From Methylorubrum sp. B1-46 (GTDB lineage Bacteria; Pseudomonadota; Alphaproteobacteria; Rhizobiales; Beijerinckiaceae), in contig NZ_CP088247.1 of assembly GCF_021117295.1 (NCBI RefSeq), positions 5,285,001 through 5,349,000 on the forward strand: a DNA stretch of 64,000 nt. Direction: 5' to 3'. Under the pieces are notes generated by a model that was given only the letters and a program-made list of their open reading frames with translations, had not been told where the DNA came from and did not search any database. Of the stretch, positions 45,561 through 54,479 are shown piece by piece (position 1 is the stretch's first letter; the number at the start of each line of letters is the position of its first letter). The position numbers and the translations under genes were made by a program.

Positions 45561-47489
45561 TCATGCGCCGCGCGGGACGTCCTGCGTCGTCGGCTCGCCC
45601 CCATCCTGCGGGCCGCCGAGCGCGCGCAGGGCGTTGAGGATCACGGCGACGTCGATGATCTCCTGCAGCACCGCGCCCCGGAGGGGCGAGAGGTGTCCCA
45701 GAGCCGCTGCAACCATGCCGACGAGCGAAAGCCCGAGGCCGACCCATACGCTCTGCAGCGCGATGGCGCGGGCTCGCCGGGCGATGAGGATGGCCTGGGG
45801 CAGCGGCGCGAGGCTGTCGACCAATAGCACCACATCCGCAGCCTCGGCCGCGGCTGCCGCCCCTCGCGCCCCGAGCGCTATGCCGAGGTCGGCGGCCGCC
45901 AGTGCGGGCGCATCGTTGATTCCGTCGCCGACCATCATAACGGGACCGCTCCGTCGTTCGGCGGCCACGATGTCCGTCTTGGCCGCCGGATCGAGGTCTG
46001 CGGCGACGGCATCGACAGGCAGACCGGCGACGAGCGCCTCAGCGACGGCGCGCCGGTCGCCGGTCGCGAGCACGATCCGCTTGATGCCGCATTCGCGCAA
46101 AGCCGCGAGCGTTCTGCCGCCGTCGTTGCGCAACGGATCGACGAGTTCCAGGACGGCGACGGGCGCGCCTTCCACGGCAACCAGCACCGTCGCGGTCGCC
46201 GCCGCGGCGACGAGCCCGGCACCGTCTGGCGGCGGAAAGCGGACATCGTGCATCCGCATCAGGCGCGGACCGCCGACAAGAACATGCCGCCCCTCGACCC
46301 AGCCGCTCACGCCCTCGCCGGGAGACTCCGTGACGTTTTGGGGTTGCGACAGCACGAGGGCACGACGGCGCGCCTCCTCAACCAAGGCACGCGCTATCGG
46401 ATGGCCGGACGCTTGGTCGAGGGAGGCGGCCAGCCTCAGCGCCTCCACCGCGTCGTAGGGGCCGAAGGACCGCGTCGAGGTCAGCCGGGCCGAGCCGTGG
46501 GTCAGGGTACCAGTCTTATCGATGACCAGCACGCGGATCTCGGCCAAAGTCTCCAAGGCGCCGCCGCCCTTGATCAGGACGCCGTTGCCAGCCGCGCGCG
46601 AGAGGCCGGAAACGAGCGCGACGGGAACGGCCAAAATCAGCGGGCACGGCGTAGCGACCACCAGCACGGCCAACGCCCGGAGAGGATCCCCGCTGGCGGA
46701 CCAAGCGCCACCGGCCAGTAGGAGCGTGAGAGCAAGGAATGCGAGGCCGTAGCGGTCGGCCAGATGTGCCATGGGCGCCTTCCGGGCCTGGGCCGCCTCG
46801 ACCAGCCGGACGATGCCGGCATAGGTGCTATCCGCAGCCGGCCGTTCCGCCACCACGGTGAACGGCGTGCCTGCATTCACCGTCCCACTCAGCACCGGCT
46901 CGTTCGCCAGGAGGGTGATCGGCAGCGCCTCGCCGGTCAGGCTCGACCGGTCGAGAACGGCGCTGCCTCTGAAGACCCGCCCGTCCACCGGCACGACATC
47001 GCCGGCACGCACCAGGATATGGTCTCCCGGCGCCAGCGCCGCGAGGAGCACCTCCGTCAGCCCGCCGACGTCCTCGCGCAGGGCGGTCCGCGGCTGGCGT
47101 GCGACCAACGCCGTCATGGCCTTGCCGGCACGGCCTGCCGCGTAGGCTTCCAGCGATTGGCCTCCCGCGTACATCAGAGCGATGACGGCGCCGGTCAGCG
47201 GCTGAGACAGGGCGAGGGCGCCGCTCATAGAGAGCAGGGCAACGAGGTCGAGTCCGACGTCGCCCTTCGTCAGGCTTCTCACCACCTGGGTCACGAGCAC
47301 GACGAGGACTGCGAGGGTCACAACGGTCCAGGTCGTCGCCGCGAAGTGTGCATGCCCGAGGGCATGCGCTGACAGACCGGTGCTGAGGCCGAACAGCGGC
47401 ACAACCGCCAACCATCCCCTCAGCTGCGGCAACCAACCGACCACCGACCCTCGCATCTTTCGAAAGCCTGCGGCCGGTTTCGTCATCAT
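45561..47489 (-). CDS. P1B-type metal-translocating ATPase with TPC motif
   Basis: About 642 residues. No N-terminal metal-binding domain with CxxC. Transmembrane helices near residues 15-95 precede the actuator domain with SLTGEALPI, the metal-site helix LVVATPCPLILAVPVALVSG (TPC instead of CPC), the phosphorylation site VLVIDKTGTLTHG, a variant SGHP nucleotide motif (usually SEHP), and MVGDGINDAPALAAADLGIALG. P1B-ATPases with SPC/TPC transport metals other than Cu+, such as Co, Ni, Fe or Zn, or are of unknown specificity. The start is ATG 47489 or the adjacent 47486; the 38 codons upstream are poorly conserved in character. Confidence 0.88.
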   Translation of the reverse strand: MMTKPAAGFRKMRGSVVGWLPQLRGWLAVVPLFGLSTGLSAHALGHAHFAATTWTVVTLAVLVVLVTQVVRSLTKGDVGLDLVALLSMSGALALSQPLTGAVIALMYAGGQSLEAYAAGRAGKAMTALVARQPRTALREDVGGLTEVLLAALAPGDHILVRAGDVVPVDGRVFRGSAVLDRSSLTGEALPITLLANEPVLSGTVNAGTPFTVVAERPAADSTYAGIVRLVEAAQARKAPMAHLADRYGLAFLALTLLLAGGAWSASGDPLRALAVLVVATPCPLILAVPVALVSGLSRAAGNGVLIKGGGALETLAEIRVLVIDKTGTLTHGSARLTSTRSFGPYDAVEALRLAASLDQASGHPIARALVEEARRRALVLSQPQNVTESPGEGVSGWVEGRHVLVGGPRLMRMHDVRFPPPDGAGLVAAAATATVLVAVEGAPVAVLELVDPLRNDGGRTLAALRECGIKRIVLATGDRRAVAEALVAGLPVDAVAADLDPAAKTDIVAAERRSGPVMMVGDGINDAPALAAADLGIALGARGAAAAAEAADVVLLVDSLAPLPQAILIARRARAIALQSVWVGLGLSLVGMVAAALGHLSPLRGAVLQEIIDVAVILNALRALGGPQDGGEPTTQDVPRGA

Positions 47490-47662
47490 CCGCCCCGACT
47501 CGGTTGGTTGCTCGTCACTCAGGTGCGCCCGGCCAATCTTGCGGGACCTTGCGGTCGTGCGACGTAGCCGAACGATTGCGTCCCGATCGCTGTCCGGGCG
47601 CAAAAAGGAACGACGTAACGGCCTGCGCGTCTACCTGCGAGAGATGCAAGCGAGGATGCACG

Positions 47663-47944
47663 ATGTCGATCTTTCAGATCCGTCAGGGCGGAACAGGCGC
47701 GATCCTCTGGACGGGTGAAGCCGCGAACGAGATCCAAGCCATGGATGCGATGGCGCATGAGGCCGGCTATCGTGACCGATCCGATCTCCCGCAGAGCCTC
47801 GGCCGCGGCATGAAGGTCGAAGCGCTTTCGTTCAACACACCGCCGCTACATACGTCCGCTGGCCGCACGCTGGGCGGCAGGGCCGGCCAAGTCGTGATGG
47901 GCACCGCGATCAACGATCGTAACCTCGGCCGGGCAGCAGGCTAG
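47663..47944 (+). CDS. Small hypothetical protein
   Basis: Ninety-three residues beginning MSIFQIRQGGTGAILWTGEA, followed by an acidic-helical region EIQAMDAMAHEAGYRDRSDL. The composition is that of a soluble globular protein. I do not recognise a domain, but the frame has coding-like codon use and an ATG start after an AGGATG context. It is divergent from the P-type ATPase gene. Confidence 0.6.
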   Translation: MSIFQIRQGGTGAILWTGEAANEIQAMDAMAHEAGYRDRSDLPQSLGRGMKVEALSFNTPPLHTSAGRTLGGRAGQVVMGTAINDRNLGRAAG

Positions 47945-47972
47945 CACCAGGGGTGCTGTGCTTGCCCGCTGG

Positions 47973-48164
47973 CTATTGGGACGCCTCCGGCCTGTGCCTT
48001 GTGAACCCGCGAGAAGCGGCGCGCTCAGCCGTTTCCCGTTTTTGCCGACACGCGACAGTGTCCATGAGCGCATCTGAGGTTGCTTGCCGAAGAGCAGCCA
48101 CGGCGTTGCCACGCGATCTCTCAAGGTACGGCTCGACGAGGGTATTCACCTCGTCCGACCTCAC
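47973..48164 (-). CDS. Small hypothetical protein
   Basis: Sixty-three residues from GTG 48164: VNTLVEPYLERSRGNAVAAL then RQATSDALMDTVACRQKRET and a tail with SRGFTRHRP. The pattern of a helix with AALRQA..DAL and the SRGF tail resembles small proteins common in Methylobacterium genomes. Function unknown. It is convergent with the preceding small gene, and the region to 48371 is otherwise empty. Confidence 0.55.
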   Translation of the reverse strand: MRSDEVNTLVEPYLERSRGNAVAALRQATSDALMDTVACRQKRETAERAASRGFTRHRPEASQ

Positions 48165-48371
48165 CGCCGCTGCACACCCGATGCCTGGCCTATCGCTCTG
48201 ACGAGGAGCGGCGTTTGATGCAGGATCGGGGCCCTGATGAGGCCCATGTCATCGGCAGCGCCAAAGGGTGAACGCCTCGCTCACCACCATCCGTCTAACC
48301 TAACACCCGGTCGGACGACGGGCGCCTCCCTCGCCCCGCCCGCTCTGCCGGCGCGGCGTTTTTCCTGCGCG

Positions 48372-49223
48372 CTATCCGTCCGAGCGAAACGGGCTCGCGA
48401 AGCGCATCGGCTCGGTGCTCGTTTCGGCCTCGCCGGCTTTCTCGGCCACGAGCAGGATGTGGTATGGGCGGCGTGCCTCCACCGCGAGTGGCCGGAAGCC
48501 TGCCTGTCGCACCATTGCCTCCACGAGCGCCGTGTCGAAGACGTGGTGATGCAGGGCCCGAATCGCGAGGTTGGCGGCCGAGCGCTGCGCGAACGCCTCT
48601 GCTGTCGTGCCGCCCGGGTCGCGTCGCAGGTCGTGCAGCCGCAGGATCTCGGGGACGTGGGTGGTGTCGTCCTCGTCGGTGCTGCGATCGAAGTCCTCCA
48701 CGAGGTGGTCGAGACGGGTCACCGGCCGGCGATGATCGAAGGTTCCGTCCTTGTGCGGGACGATCAGGACGAGAAGACCGTCATCATTCAGCACGCGCCG
48801 CCACTCCTGAAGCGCCTTCAGCGGGTTGGCTGTGTGCTCGATGGTGTGGGAGGACAGAACGACATCGTAGCTGCCGCCCGCGATCGCGGGCAGCGCGGTG
48901 GCCTCGGCGATGTACTGCCGGCCGGCTGGGCGCGAGGGATCGAAGCGGAAGCTCGCGCCGGCATCGATCTCGCCCTCCCAGATCGTCCGGCTGGCGAAGT
49001 TGCAATTGTCGACGGTCGCCAGGATCGGGTAGGCGGGAAAGATGCCGCGCGCCTGGAAGGGTGCGCTCGGACCGCCGATCTCTAGGGCATGCTTCCCGAC
49101 GAATCGCTCGCGCAGAGCCCGGAAACTTTTCGCGCGGGGTTTGAGGATGCGACTGCCCACGCGCGCGAACAGGCCGGCCGCGCCCTCGGTCCGCACGACC
49201 GTCAGCACTTGGTTGATGATCAT
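48372..49223 (-). CDS. Class I SAM-dependent methyltransferase domain protein
   Basis: Protein of about 283 residues. SAM motif I variant HALEIGGPSAPF near residues 44-55, acidic loop in YPILATVDNCNF, and motif IV-V SYDVVLSSHTIEHTANPLKA then DDGLLVLIVPHKDGTFDHRR, as in the Methyltransf_11 type. Comparable proteins occur in glycan and secondary metabolite loci; the substrate is unknown. ATG 49223 follows a GGGGGGATC site and is chosen; earlier in-frame starts (TTG 49286, ATG 49268) would add a basic leader. Confidence 0.8.
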   Translation of the reverse strand: MIINQVLTVVRTEGAAGLFARVGSRILKPRAKSFRALRERFVGKHALEIGGPSAPFQARGIFPAYPILATVDNCNFASRTIWEGEIDAGASFRFDPSRPAGRQYIAEATALPAIAGGSYDVVLSSHTIEHTANPLKALQEWRRVLNDDGLLVLIVPHKDGTFDHRRPVTRLDHLVEDFDRSTDEDDTTHVPEILRLHDLRRDPGGTTAEAFAQRSAANLAIRALHHHVFDTALVEAMVRQAGFRPLAVEARRPYHILLVAEKAGEAETSTEPMRFASPFRSDG

Positions 49224-49305
49224 GATCCCCCCGAGCCCGCGTCGAGCGGGACGGCCATGCTTACCCATCCTCAAATTGAGTGACAACGATCGCTGGCAGG
49301 AGCGC

Positions 49306-49524
49306 TCAGACCACCCGGTGGGCCGCCCCGTCGATTTCCATCCACTTCGTCAAGGCGATGGGCAGCCGCTGAATCGCCGCGTCGCACGTATCCGCCACGC
49401 CTTTCAGGTCGCAGCCGGTCGGGATCCGGTTCTGCTCGACGCCCATCGCCTTGCGTCCGCCGACCATCATCACCCCGCACCCATCGACGCCGATGAAGCG
49501 TACGACGTGAGAGGCCGGCAGCAC
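49306..49524 (-). CDS. Small hypothetical protein
   Basis: About 72 residues from GTG 49524, containing VRFIGVDGCGVMMVGGRKAM and DLKGVADTCDAAIQRLPIAL. Coding-like composition, but no family recognised. It lies 31 bases after the cytochrome c lipoprotein gene on the same strand. A longer version starting at 49596 would overlap that gene. The start is uncertain. Confidence 0.45.
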   Translation of the reverse strand: MLPASHVVRFIGVDGCGVMMVGGRKAMGVEQNRIPTGCDLKGVADTCDAAIQRLPIALTKWMEIDGAAHRVV

Positions 49525-49555
49525 CCTGGCAGCAGGGGAAGTCGGAGGAACATGA

Positions 49556-50050
49556 TCAAGGCCGCGCGGAGAGCGCCTCAACGCCTCCGGCCCCAACCGA
49601 CTGCGCTTGCAGGTATGCGACGATGTCCGCCCGGTCGAGCGGGTCGGGGACTCCGCGAAAGCTCATGCTCGTGCCCGGCGCGAACTGCGCAGGGGCGGCA
49701 AGCCAAGCGTCCAACCTCTCCGGCGTCCAGACGCCGCCCGTCGACCGGAGAGCCCCCGTGTAGCCGAAACGTCGGCTGTTGCTCGCGACGGGCTTGCCGA
49801 CCACGTCGTGGAGGCTGGGACCGTTTCGGTCGCCGGCTCCCACCCTGACCGTGTGACAGGCGGCGCACTGACCGAACAAGCGGCTGCCCCGCCCCGCGTC
49901 GGCTACCCGCATGAAGTCACCGAAGCGCGGATTGTCACCCAGTGAACGGCGGCGTTCCCCGCTCTCATCCGAACAAGCCGTGACGAGGAAGGCCAGCGCG
50001 ATCAGCAGGGCGTGCCGGCGGAATAAGGGGAGATGGAAGGTGCGCTTCAC
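49556..50050 (-). CDS. Class I cytochrome c lipoprotein
   Basis: Protein of 164 residues. The N-terminal signal ends in a lipobox (LLIALAFLVTACSDE, lipid cysteine near 27). One heme site, CAACH, is followed by a class I cytochrome fold with FRGVPDPLDRADIVAYLQ near the end; the methionine in GTSMSFRG is the likely sixth ligand. It resembles the cytochrome c-552/c-550 type with the GP(S/D)LHDVVG(K/R)P motif. GTG 50050 has AGGA upstream and starts the signal; the long upstream frame is not coding. It may serve as an electron carrier to a terminal oxidase. Confidence 0.85.
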   Translation of the reverse strand: MKRTFHLPLFRRHALLIALAFLVTACSDESGERRRSLGDNPRFGDFMRVADAGRGSRLFGQCAACHTVRVGAGDRNGPSLHDVVGKPVASNSRRFGYTGALRSTGGVWTPERLDAWLAAPAQFAPGTSMSFRGVPDPLDRADIVAYLQAQSVGAGGVEALSARP

Positions 50051-50097
50051 CCGTTCGATCCTGTGAACCACCGTCAATCGCCGATATTCGTCCGCCT

Positions 50098-51117
50098 TCA
50101 GTGAGATCGGACAGGCAAGAGCTTGCCGCGCAGCAGCAGGCCCAACGTTCTCAGCGCAATCCAGCCGATGATCAGGTTGGCCGCGACGAACAGCGGAACG
50201 GCGAGGAACGCGCTCGGTCCTGCCAGCCCGCGCTCCGTCAGCCGCAACGCGGCGAGCGGAAGGGCCGAGACACCGAATGTGTAGGCCCAGGCCGCCGGCG
50301 AGAATGGCTGCTGGCGCAACCACGGCACCAGCCGCACCATGACCAGGGCATGCAGCAGAGCGTAGCCGAACAGGATCTGCGCAAGCCGGTCGGGCGGTCC
50401 GTCCGTGACGGCCAGGTAAGCGACGCAAGCCACCGCCGGCGGCGCGAGGTGCAGCCCGAGCGAGGCGCGCAGCGGCACAGGCAGAGTCCGCAGGATCAGC
50501 CTGTGAATGACGACCGATTCCAGCGTCAGCCAGGACAGAAGGCCGGCGCCGAAGAAGAGCAGACCGAGCTCAGTCATGCCGAAGGCGGCGCAGGTGATGG
50601 CCGCCACGAACCCTCCGCCGACGGTGGGCATGTAGAGGATCGGCGTCGTCGCCTCGAAGGCGCGGTCGCCCATCCAGAGGCCTCCCACGCCCCAGACGGC
50701 GAAGAGCGTCGTGCCGACAAGGCCCGCTAGGGCCATCACCCATGCGCCGTCCGGCCAGTGCGGCGCGAGGCCGACGCTGGCGATCATGGTCGCGACAGGA
50801 GCCAGAGCGGCGAAGAACGAGGATATCGGATCTCGCGCCTCGGCAAAAACCGTGTCCCGGTCGTGCAGCCACCGAGCGGCGTAGAAGACCAGCCACGTCG
50901 CCCAGACCGCCACGCCGAGCAGGGAAAGGACCTCGCCGACCCAGGCGGGGGCCAGTGCGAGGCGGGTCATGGCACGCCAGCCGTTTCCCAAACCGCAGAG
51001 TCCGAGCACCATCCCGAAGAAGGTGGCGGGGACCCTGGTCCGTCGAAGCCAAGCGAATTCACGCCGCGGTTTGACGGCACCTTCTCGCTCCGCGACCGAG
51101 CTCGTCTCATCAGGCAC
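50098..51117 (-). CDS. TDT/SLAC1-family (TehA-like) membrane channel or transporter
   Basis: Protein of 339 residues with about ten hydrophobic segments, beginning VPATFFGMVLGLCGLGNGW, the hallmark first helix of tellurite-resistance/dicarboxylate transporters, and later HRLILRTLPVPLRASLGLHL and LAPPAVACVAYLAV. The family includes TehA, the SLAC1 anion channel and Mae1; members pass chloride, nitrate, malate or sulfite. No TehB is adjacent. It precedes the MocR gene by a single base and is thus its operon partner on the minus strand. Confidence 0.85.
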   Translation of the reverse strand: MPDETSSVAEREGAVKPRREFAWLRRTRVPATFFGMVLGLCGLGNGWRAMTRLALAPAWVGEVLSLLGVAVWATWLVFYAARWLHDRDTVFAEARDPISSFFAALAPVATMIASVGLAPHWPDGAWVMALAGLVGTTLFAVWGVGGLWMGDRAFEATTPILYMPTVGGGFVAAITCAAFGMTELGLLFFGAGLLSWLTLESVVIHRLILRTLPVPLRASLGLHLAPPAVACVAYLAVTDGPPDRLAQILFGYALLHALVMVRLVPWLRQQPFSPAAWAYTFGVSALPLAALRLTERGLAGPSAFLAVPLFVAANLIIGWIALRTLGLLLRGKLLPVRSH

Positions 51118-51118
51118 G

Positions 51119-52507
51119 TCAGACGACCGTGGAGATCGCGCCGGGCGGATGCGCCAGGAGCGTCGCGAGCAGGCTCAAGCCGTACCGCAAGGTCTCGGCG
51201 TCCGGCGCCGCCCCCAGAGAAACGCGAATGGCCTCGGGGGCCGGCCCCACCGCGAAGGCATCGCTCAGGATGACCGACAGCCCGAGCTGACGCGCATGCG
51301 CTCCGAACTCGCCGCGACGCCAAGGCTCGGGAAGCCGGAGCCAGAGGTGGTGCCCGCAAGGATGGGCCTGGACGTCGAGACCCTGCAAGGTCTCGCGCGC
51401 GACGGCCTGCCGCCGGCCGTTCTCCTGCCTGATGGCCGCGACGACCGCGTCGAGCTCGCCTTCCAAGATCCAGTGCGAGGCGAGCGCCGCCGTGAGCGGC
51501 GAGGCCATCATGTTGAGCGCCCGCAGCTCGGCGGCGAGCCGCACCGCCTCGTTCGTTCCGGGTACCGCCACATAGGCAATGCGCAAGCCCGGGCTGACGC
51601 ACTTGGACAGCGTTGCGATATGCCACGTGATATCCCCGGCCAAGGAAGCGATGGGCGCCGGAGCATCGGACGGCAGCGCGCCGTACGCGTCATCCTCGAT
51701 GATTGTGACGCCGCGCGAGCGCGCGACCTCGGCGATCCGCTCGCGGCGCGCCGTCGGCAGCGTCGCGGTCGTCGGGTTGTCGAGCGTCGGTACCACGTAC
51801 AGGGCGCGCGGCCGCTCGGCTTCGCAGCGCTCCCGGAATGCGTCCGGGTCGAGCCCGTCCGCGTCGCAGGCTACCGGAACGAGGCGAACGCCGCGGCGCT
51901 CGGCGGCCATGCGCAGGCCCGGATAGGTCAGGGCGGGGATGCAGAGCGCATCGCCCGGCTTGAGGATGGCGGCGAGCGCAGCGGCGAGCACGACCTGGGC
52001 GCCCCCTCCCACGAGGATGCGGTGCACCGGAAGCGGCCCGACCCGCCGACCGAGCCACTGTGCCGCCGCAGCGCGGTCGGCCATGTTCCCGGCGCTGTCT
52101 TGGTACTGCATGCGGTCGAGGAACCCGGGCGAGCCGGCAAGCCGCGACAAGCCTGCTTCCATACGCTCGGCCAGACGCGCCGCCGCCGGCTGGGGCGGCA
52201 TGTTCATGCTGAAGTCGACGCTTCCGGACGGGTCCGGCCTGCGCATCTCCGCAGGCGGCGTGGGCCCGCGTACGAAGCTGCCCCGACCGGCTGTCGCGTC
52301 GATCAAGCCTATCCTGCGGGCTTCGTTGAAGGCGCGTGTGACGGTGGTGAGATCGACGTTGAGGTGTTTGGCCAGGACGCGCTGTGGCGGCAGGCGAACG
52401 CCCGGCGCCAGGCGCCCGGCGCGGATGTCGTCGGCCAGCGCCTTGACGATGGCCAGGTACTTCGGGCCTCCGTCGCCGGCGATTGTCGGGCTCCAGGATG
52501 CCATCAT
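51119..52507 (-). CDS. MocR/PdxR-type regulator (GntR helix-turn-helix plus aminotransferase domain)
   Basis: Protein of 462 residues. The N-terminal winged helix (YLAIVKALADDIRAGRLAPG, then LAKHLNVDLTTVTRAFNEAR) belongs to the GntR family. From about residue 100 a class I aminotransferase-like domain follows with VPTLDNPTTATLP, TIIEDDAYGALPSD and the PLP-lysine region HIATLSKCVSPGLRIAYVAV. MocR proteins use PLP or an aldimine as effector and often control the adjacent divergent operon, here DUF983-hemA-cydAB-nitrilase. Palindromic sites in the shared upstream region support this. Confidence 0.9.
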   Translation of the reverse strand: MMASWSPTIAGDGGPKYLAIVKALADDIRAGRLAPGVRLPPQRVLAKHLNVDLTTVTRAFNEARRIGLIDATAGRGSFVRGPTPPAEMRRPDPSGSVDFSMNMPPQPAAARLAERMEAGLSRLAGSPGFLDRMQYQDSAGNMADRAAAAQWLGRRVGPLPVHRILVGGGAQVVLAAALAAILKPGDALCIPALTYPGLRMAAERRGVRLVPVACDADGLDPDAFRERCEAERPRALYVVPTLDNPTTATLPTARRERIAEVARSRGVTIIEDDAYGALPSDAPAPIASLAGDITWHIATLSKCVSPGLRIAYVAVPGTNEAVRLAAELRALNMMASPLTAALASHWILEGELDAVVAAIRQENGRRQAVARETLQGLDVQAHPCGHHLWLRLPEPWRRGEFGAHARQLGLSVILSDAFAVGPAPEAIRVSLGAAPDAETLRYGLSLLATLLAHPPGAISTVV

Positions 52508-52528
52508 TGACCCCTGCTCTCACATTGC

Positions 52529-52540
52529 TGTATGCATACA
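52529..52540. promoter_or_regulatory. Palindrome tgtatgcataca upstream of the MocR gene
   Basis: A perfect 12-bp palindrome 22 bases upstream of the MocR start, followed at 52543-52550 by the half-site acatacac. The core TGTATG recurs in the long inverted repeat at 52606-52646. It is a probable operator for autoregulation. Confidence 0.6.
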
Positions 52541-52605
52541 CAAGACATACACGCAAAGCGAGCCGTGGTTCTGTCTGTGACAGCGTTTTGAAGACTGTCG
52601 GTCTC

Positions 52606-52646
52606 CACTCCGAATGTATGGATTATTAAGCCATACATTCGGAGTG
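52606..52646. promoter_or_regulatory. 16-bp perfect inverted repeat in the MocR/DUF983 divergent region
   Basis: Arms cactccgaatgtatgg (52606-52621) and ccatacattcggagtg (52631-52646) with a nine-base AT-rich loop. It lies about 50 bases before the DUF983 start and 99 bases before the MocR start. The arms include TGTATG as in the palindrome at 52529-52540, so it could be a regulator-binding site or an mRNA leader hairpin. Confidence 0.65.
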
Positions 52647-52696
52647 CGCAAGGCGCCTCTCGATGCCGTCGGGTGGTCAGCGGTTCAGGAATGTGG

Positions 52697-53104
52697 ATGA
52701 TGCAAAGGACAACCGATCAATCCATCATGTCGGTCGGCGTGCGGTGCCGCTGCCCTCGGTGCGGCGACGGGCGGCTGTTCGACGGTTTCATCACCCTCAA
52801 GCCACGCTGCGAGGCGTGCGGCCTCGACTACGGCTTTGCCGACCCGGCCGACGGACCTGCCTTCTTCATCATGATGACAATGGCCTTCCCGGTCACAGCC
52901 TTCGGCATTTGGCTGGAGCTCGCCTACGAACCGCCGCTCTGGATTCATGCGGTTGTGACGCTTCCGCTGCTCTTGCTGGCTTGCGTGCCGGTCATCCGGC
53001 CGCTGAAGGGGCTCTTCATCGCCAGCCAGTACATCAACAAGGCGGGCGAAGGCCGGCTCGCGACCGCGCCAATCCCCAACACCGGACCTGGAGCAGGCGA
53101 CTGA
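52697..53104 (+). CDS. DUF983-domain membrane protein
   Basis: Protein of about 135 residues. A zinc-ribbon-like [20 protein letters not shown]...CEACGLDY start is followed by [18 protein letters not shown] and two transmembrane segments, exactly the DUF983 plan. DUF983 proteins are often encoded with cytochrome oxidase assembly genes. AGGA lies six bases before ATG 52697, so that start is chosen; GTG 52673 and ATG 52691 are upstream options. Faces the MocR gene and heads the hemA-cydAB run. Confidence 0.82.
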   Translation: MMQRTTDQSIMSVGVRCRCPRCGDGRLFDGFITLKPRCEACGLDYGFADPADGPAFFIMMTMAFPVTAFGIWLELAYEPPLWIHAVVTLPLLLLACVPVIRPLKGLFIASQYINKAGEGRLATAPIPNTGPGAGD

Positions 53105-53210
53105 CCCTGCCGCTCCGCCGCGCGCTCCCGGACGGATGCTGGGCTGCGGCATGGACCGTCCGGCTCGGATCTCACGGCCGACTCGATCAGACCTGACAAG
53201 GACCGGGACG

Positions 53211-54437
53211 ATGCTGCCCTACTCCGACGTATTCGAGGCCTCCCTTCGGACGCTGCGCGAGGAGGGTCGCTACCGGACTTTCATCGAGCTCGAGCGGATT
53301 GTCGGCACGTTCCCGACGGCCATCTGGAGGCATCCAGACGGCAGCCGCCGGCCGGTCACGGTCTGGTGCAGCAACGACTATCTCGGGATGGGGCACAGCC
53401 CCGAGGTCCTCGGCGCCATGCACGAGGCTCTCGACCGGTACGGCGGCGGTGCGGGCGGCACCCGCAACATCTCCGGCACGGCCCACGAGCACGTGCTGCT
53501 GGAGCGCGACCTCGCCGACCTGCACGGCAAGGAGGCCGCCCTCCTGTTCACCTCTGGCTACGTCTCGAACCTGGCGGCGCTCAGCGTCCTCGGCCAAGTG
53601 CTGCCGGGCAGCGTGATCCTGTCTGATGCCAACAACCACAACTCGATGATCGAGGGCATCCGCCGCTCCGGGACCGAGAAGGCGATCTTCCCGCACAACG
53701 ACGTCGCCGCGCTCGACCGGCTGCTGGCCGGGTACGAGCCCGGACGGCCGAAGATCGTCGCCTTCGAGAGCGTCTACAGCATGGACGGCGACGTCGCCCC
53801 CATCGCGGAGATCTGCGACGTCGCGGAGCGCCACGGCGCGCTCACCTATCTCGACGAGGTGCACGCGGTCGGGATGTACGGCACGCACGGCGCGGGCATC
53901 GCGGAGCGCGAGGGCGTCGCCCACCGCATCACGCTGATCGAGGCGACGCTGGGCAAGGCCTTCGGCGCGATGGGCGGCTACGTCGCCGGTCCGTCCACGG
54001 TGGTCGACGTCATCCGCAGCCACGCGGCCGGCTTCATTTTCACGACCTCGCTCTCCCCCCACCTAGCGGCCGGCGCGCGGGCGGCGGTGCGGCACCTCAG
54101 GGACAGCCAGACGGAGCGGGACGCGCAGCAGCGCAACGCGGCGAGCCTGATGGCGATGCTGCGCAAGGCCGGCCTGCCGGTCCTGCCGAGCCAGAGCCAC
54201 ATCCTGCCGGTCATGGTCGGCGACGCCCACCATTGCCGGCGGATCAGCGAAGAACTGCTGGAACAGCACAGCATCTACGTGCAGCCGATCAACCACCCGA
54301 CCGTGCCGCGCGGCGGCGAGCGGCTGAGGATCACCCCGACGCCGCTGCACACCGAGGAGCACATGCGGGCGCTCGTGACGGCGCTGCTCGAGGTCCGCTC
54401 ACGCGTGGGCTGGGGCGATGTCTCGCTGGCCGCTTGA
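53211..54437 (+). CDS. hemA: 5-aminolevulinate synthase
   Basis: PLP enzyme of 408 residues condensing glycine and succinyl-CoA to 5-aminolevulinate, the first committed step of heme synthesis in alphaproteobacteria. It shows [40 protein letters not shown], the [19 protein letters not shown] loop and the catalytic-lysine region [22 protein letters not shown] precedes ATG 53211. Placement in front of a heme-rich quinol oxidase suggests a dedicated supply of heme; whether the genome carries another hemA or only this one cannot be seen here. Confidence 0.95.
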   Translation: MLPYSDVFEASLRTLREEGRYRTFIELERIVGTFPTAIWRHPDGSRRPVTVWCSNDYLGMGHSPEVLGAMHEALDRYGGGAGGTRNISGTAHEHVLLERDLADLHGKEAALLFTSGYVSNLAALSVLGQVLPGSVILSDANNHNSMIEGIRRSGTEKAIFPHNDVAALDRLLAGYEPGRPKIVAFESVYSMDGDVAPIAEICDVAERHGALTYLDEVHAVGMYGTHGAGIAEREGVAHRITLIEATLGKAFGAMGGYVAGPSTVVDVIRSHAAGFIFTTSLSPHLAAGARAAVRHLRDSQTERDAQQRNAASLMAMLRKAGLPVLPSQSHILPVMVGDAHHCRRISEELLEQHSIYVQPINHPTVPRGGERLRITPTPLHTEEHMRALVTALLEVRSRVGWGDVSLAA

Positions 54438-54479
54438 CCGCGGCTTCGCCCCGACGACAGACGCAACGAGGTGACCGAC

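Noticed and set aside
52606..52646. Intrinsic terminator reading of the 16-bp inverted repeat
   Set aside because: It lies between divergent promoters and no T-run follows the stem on either strand; an operator or leader structure is more likely.
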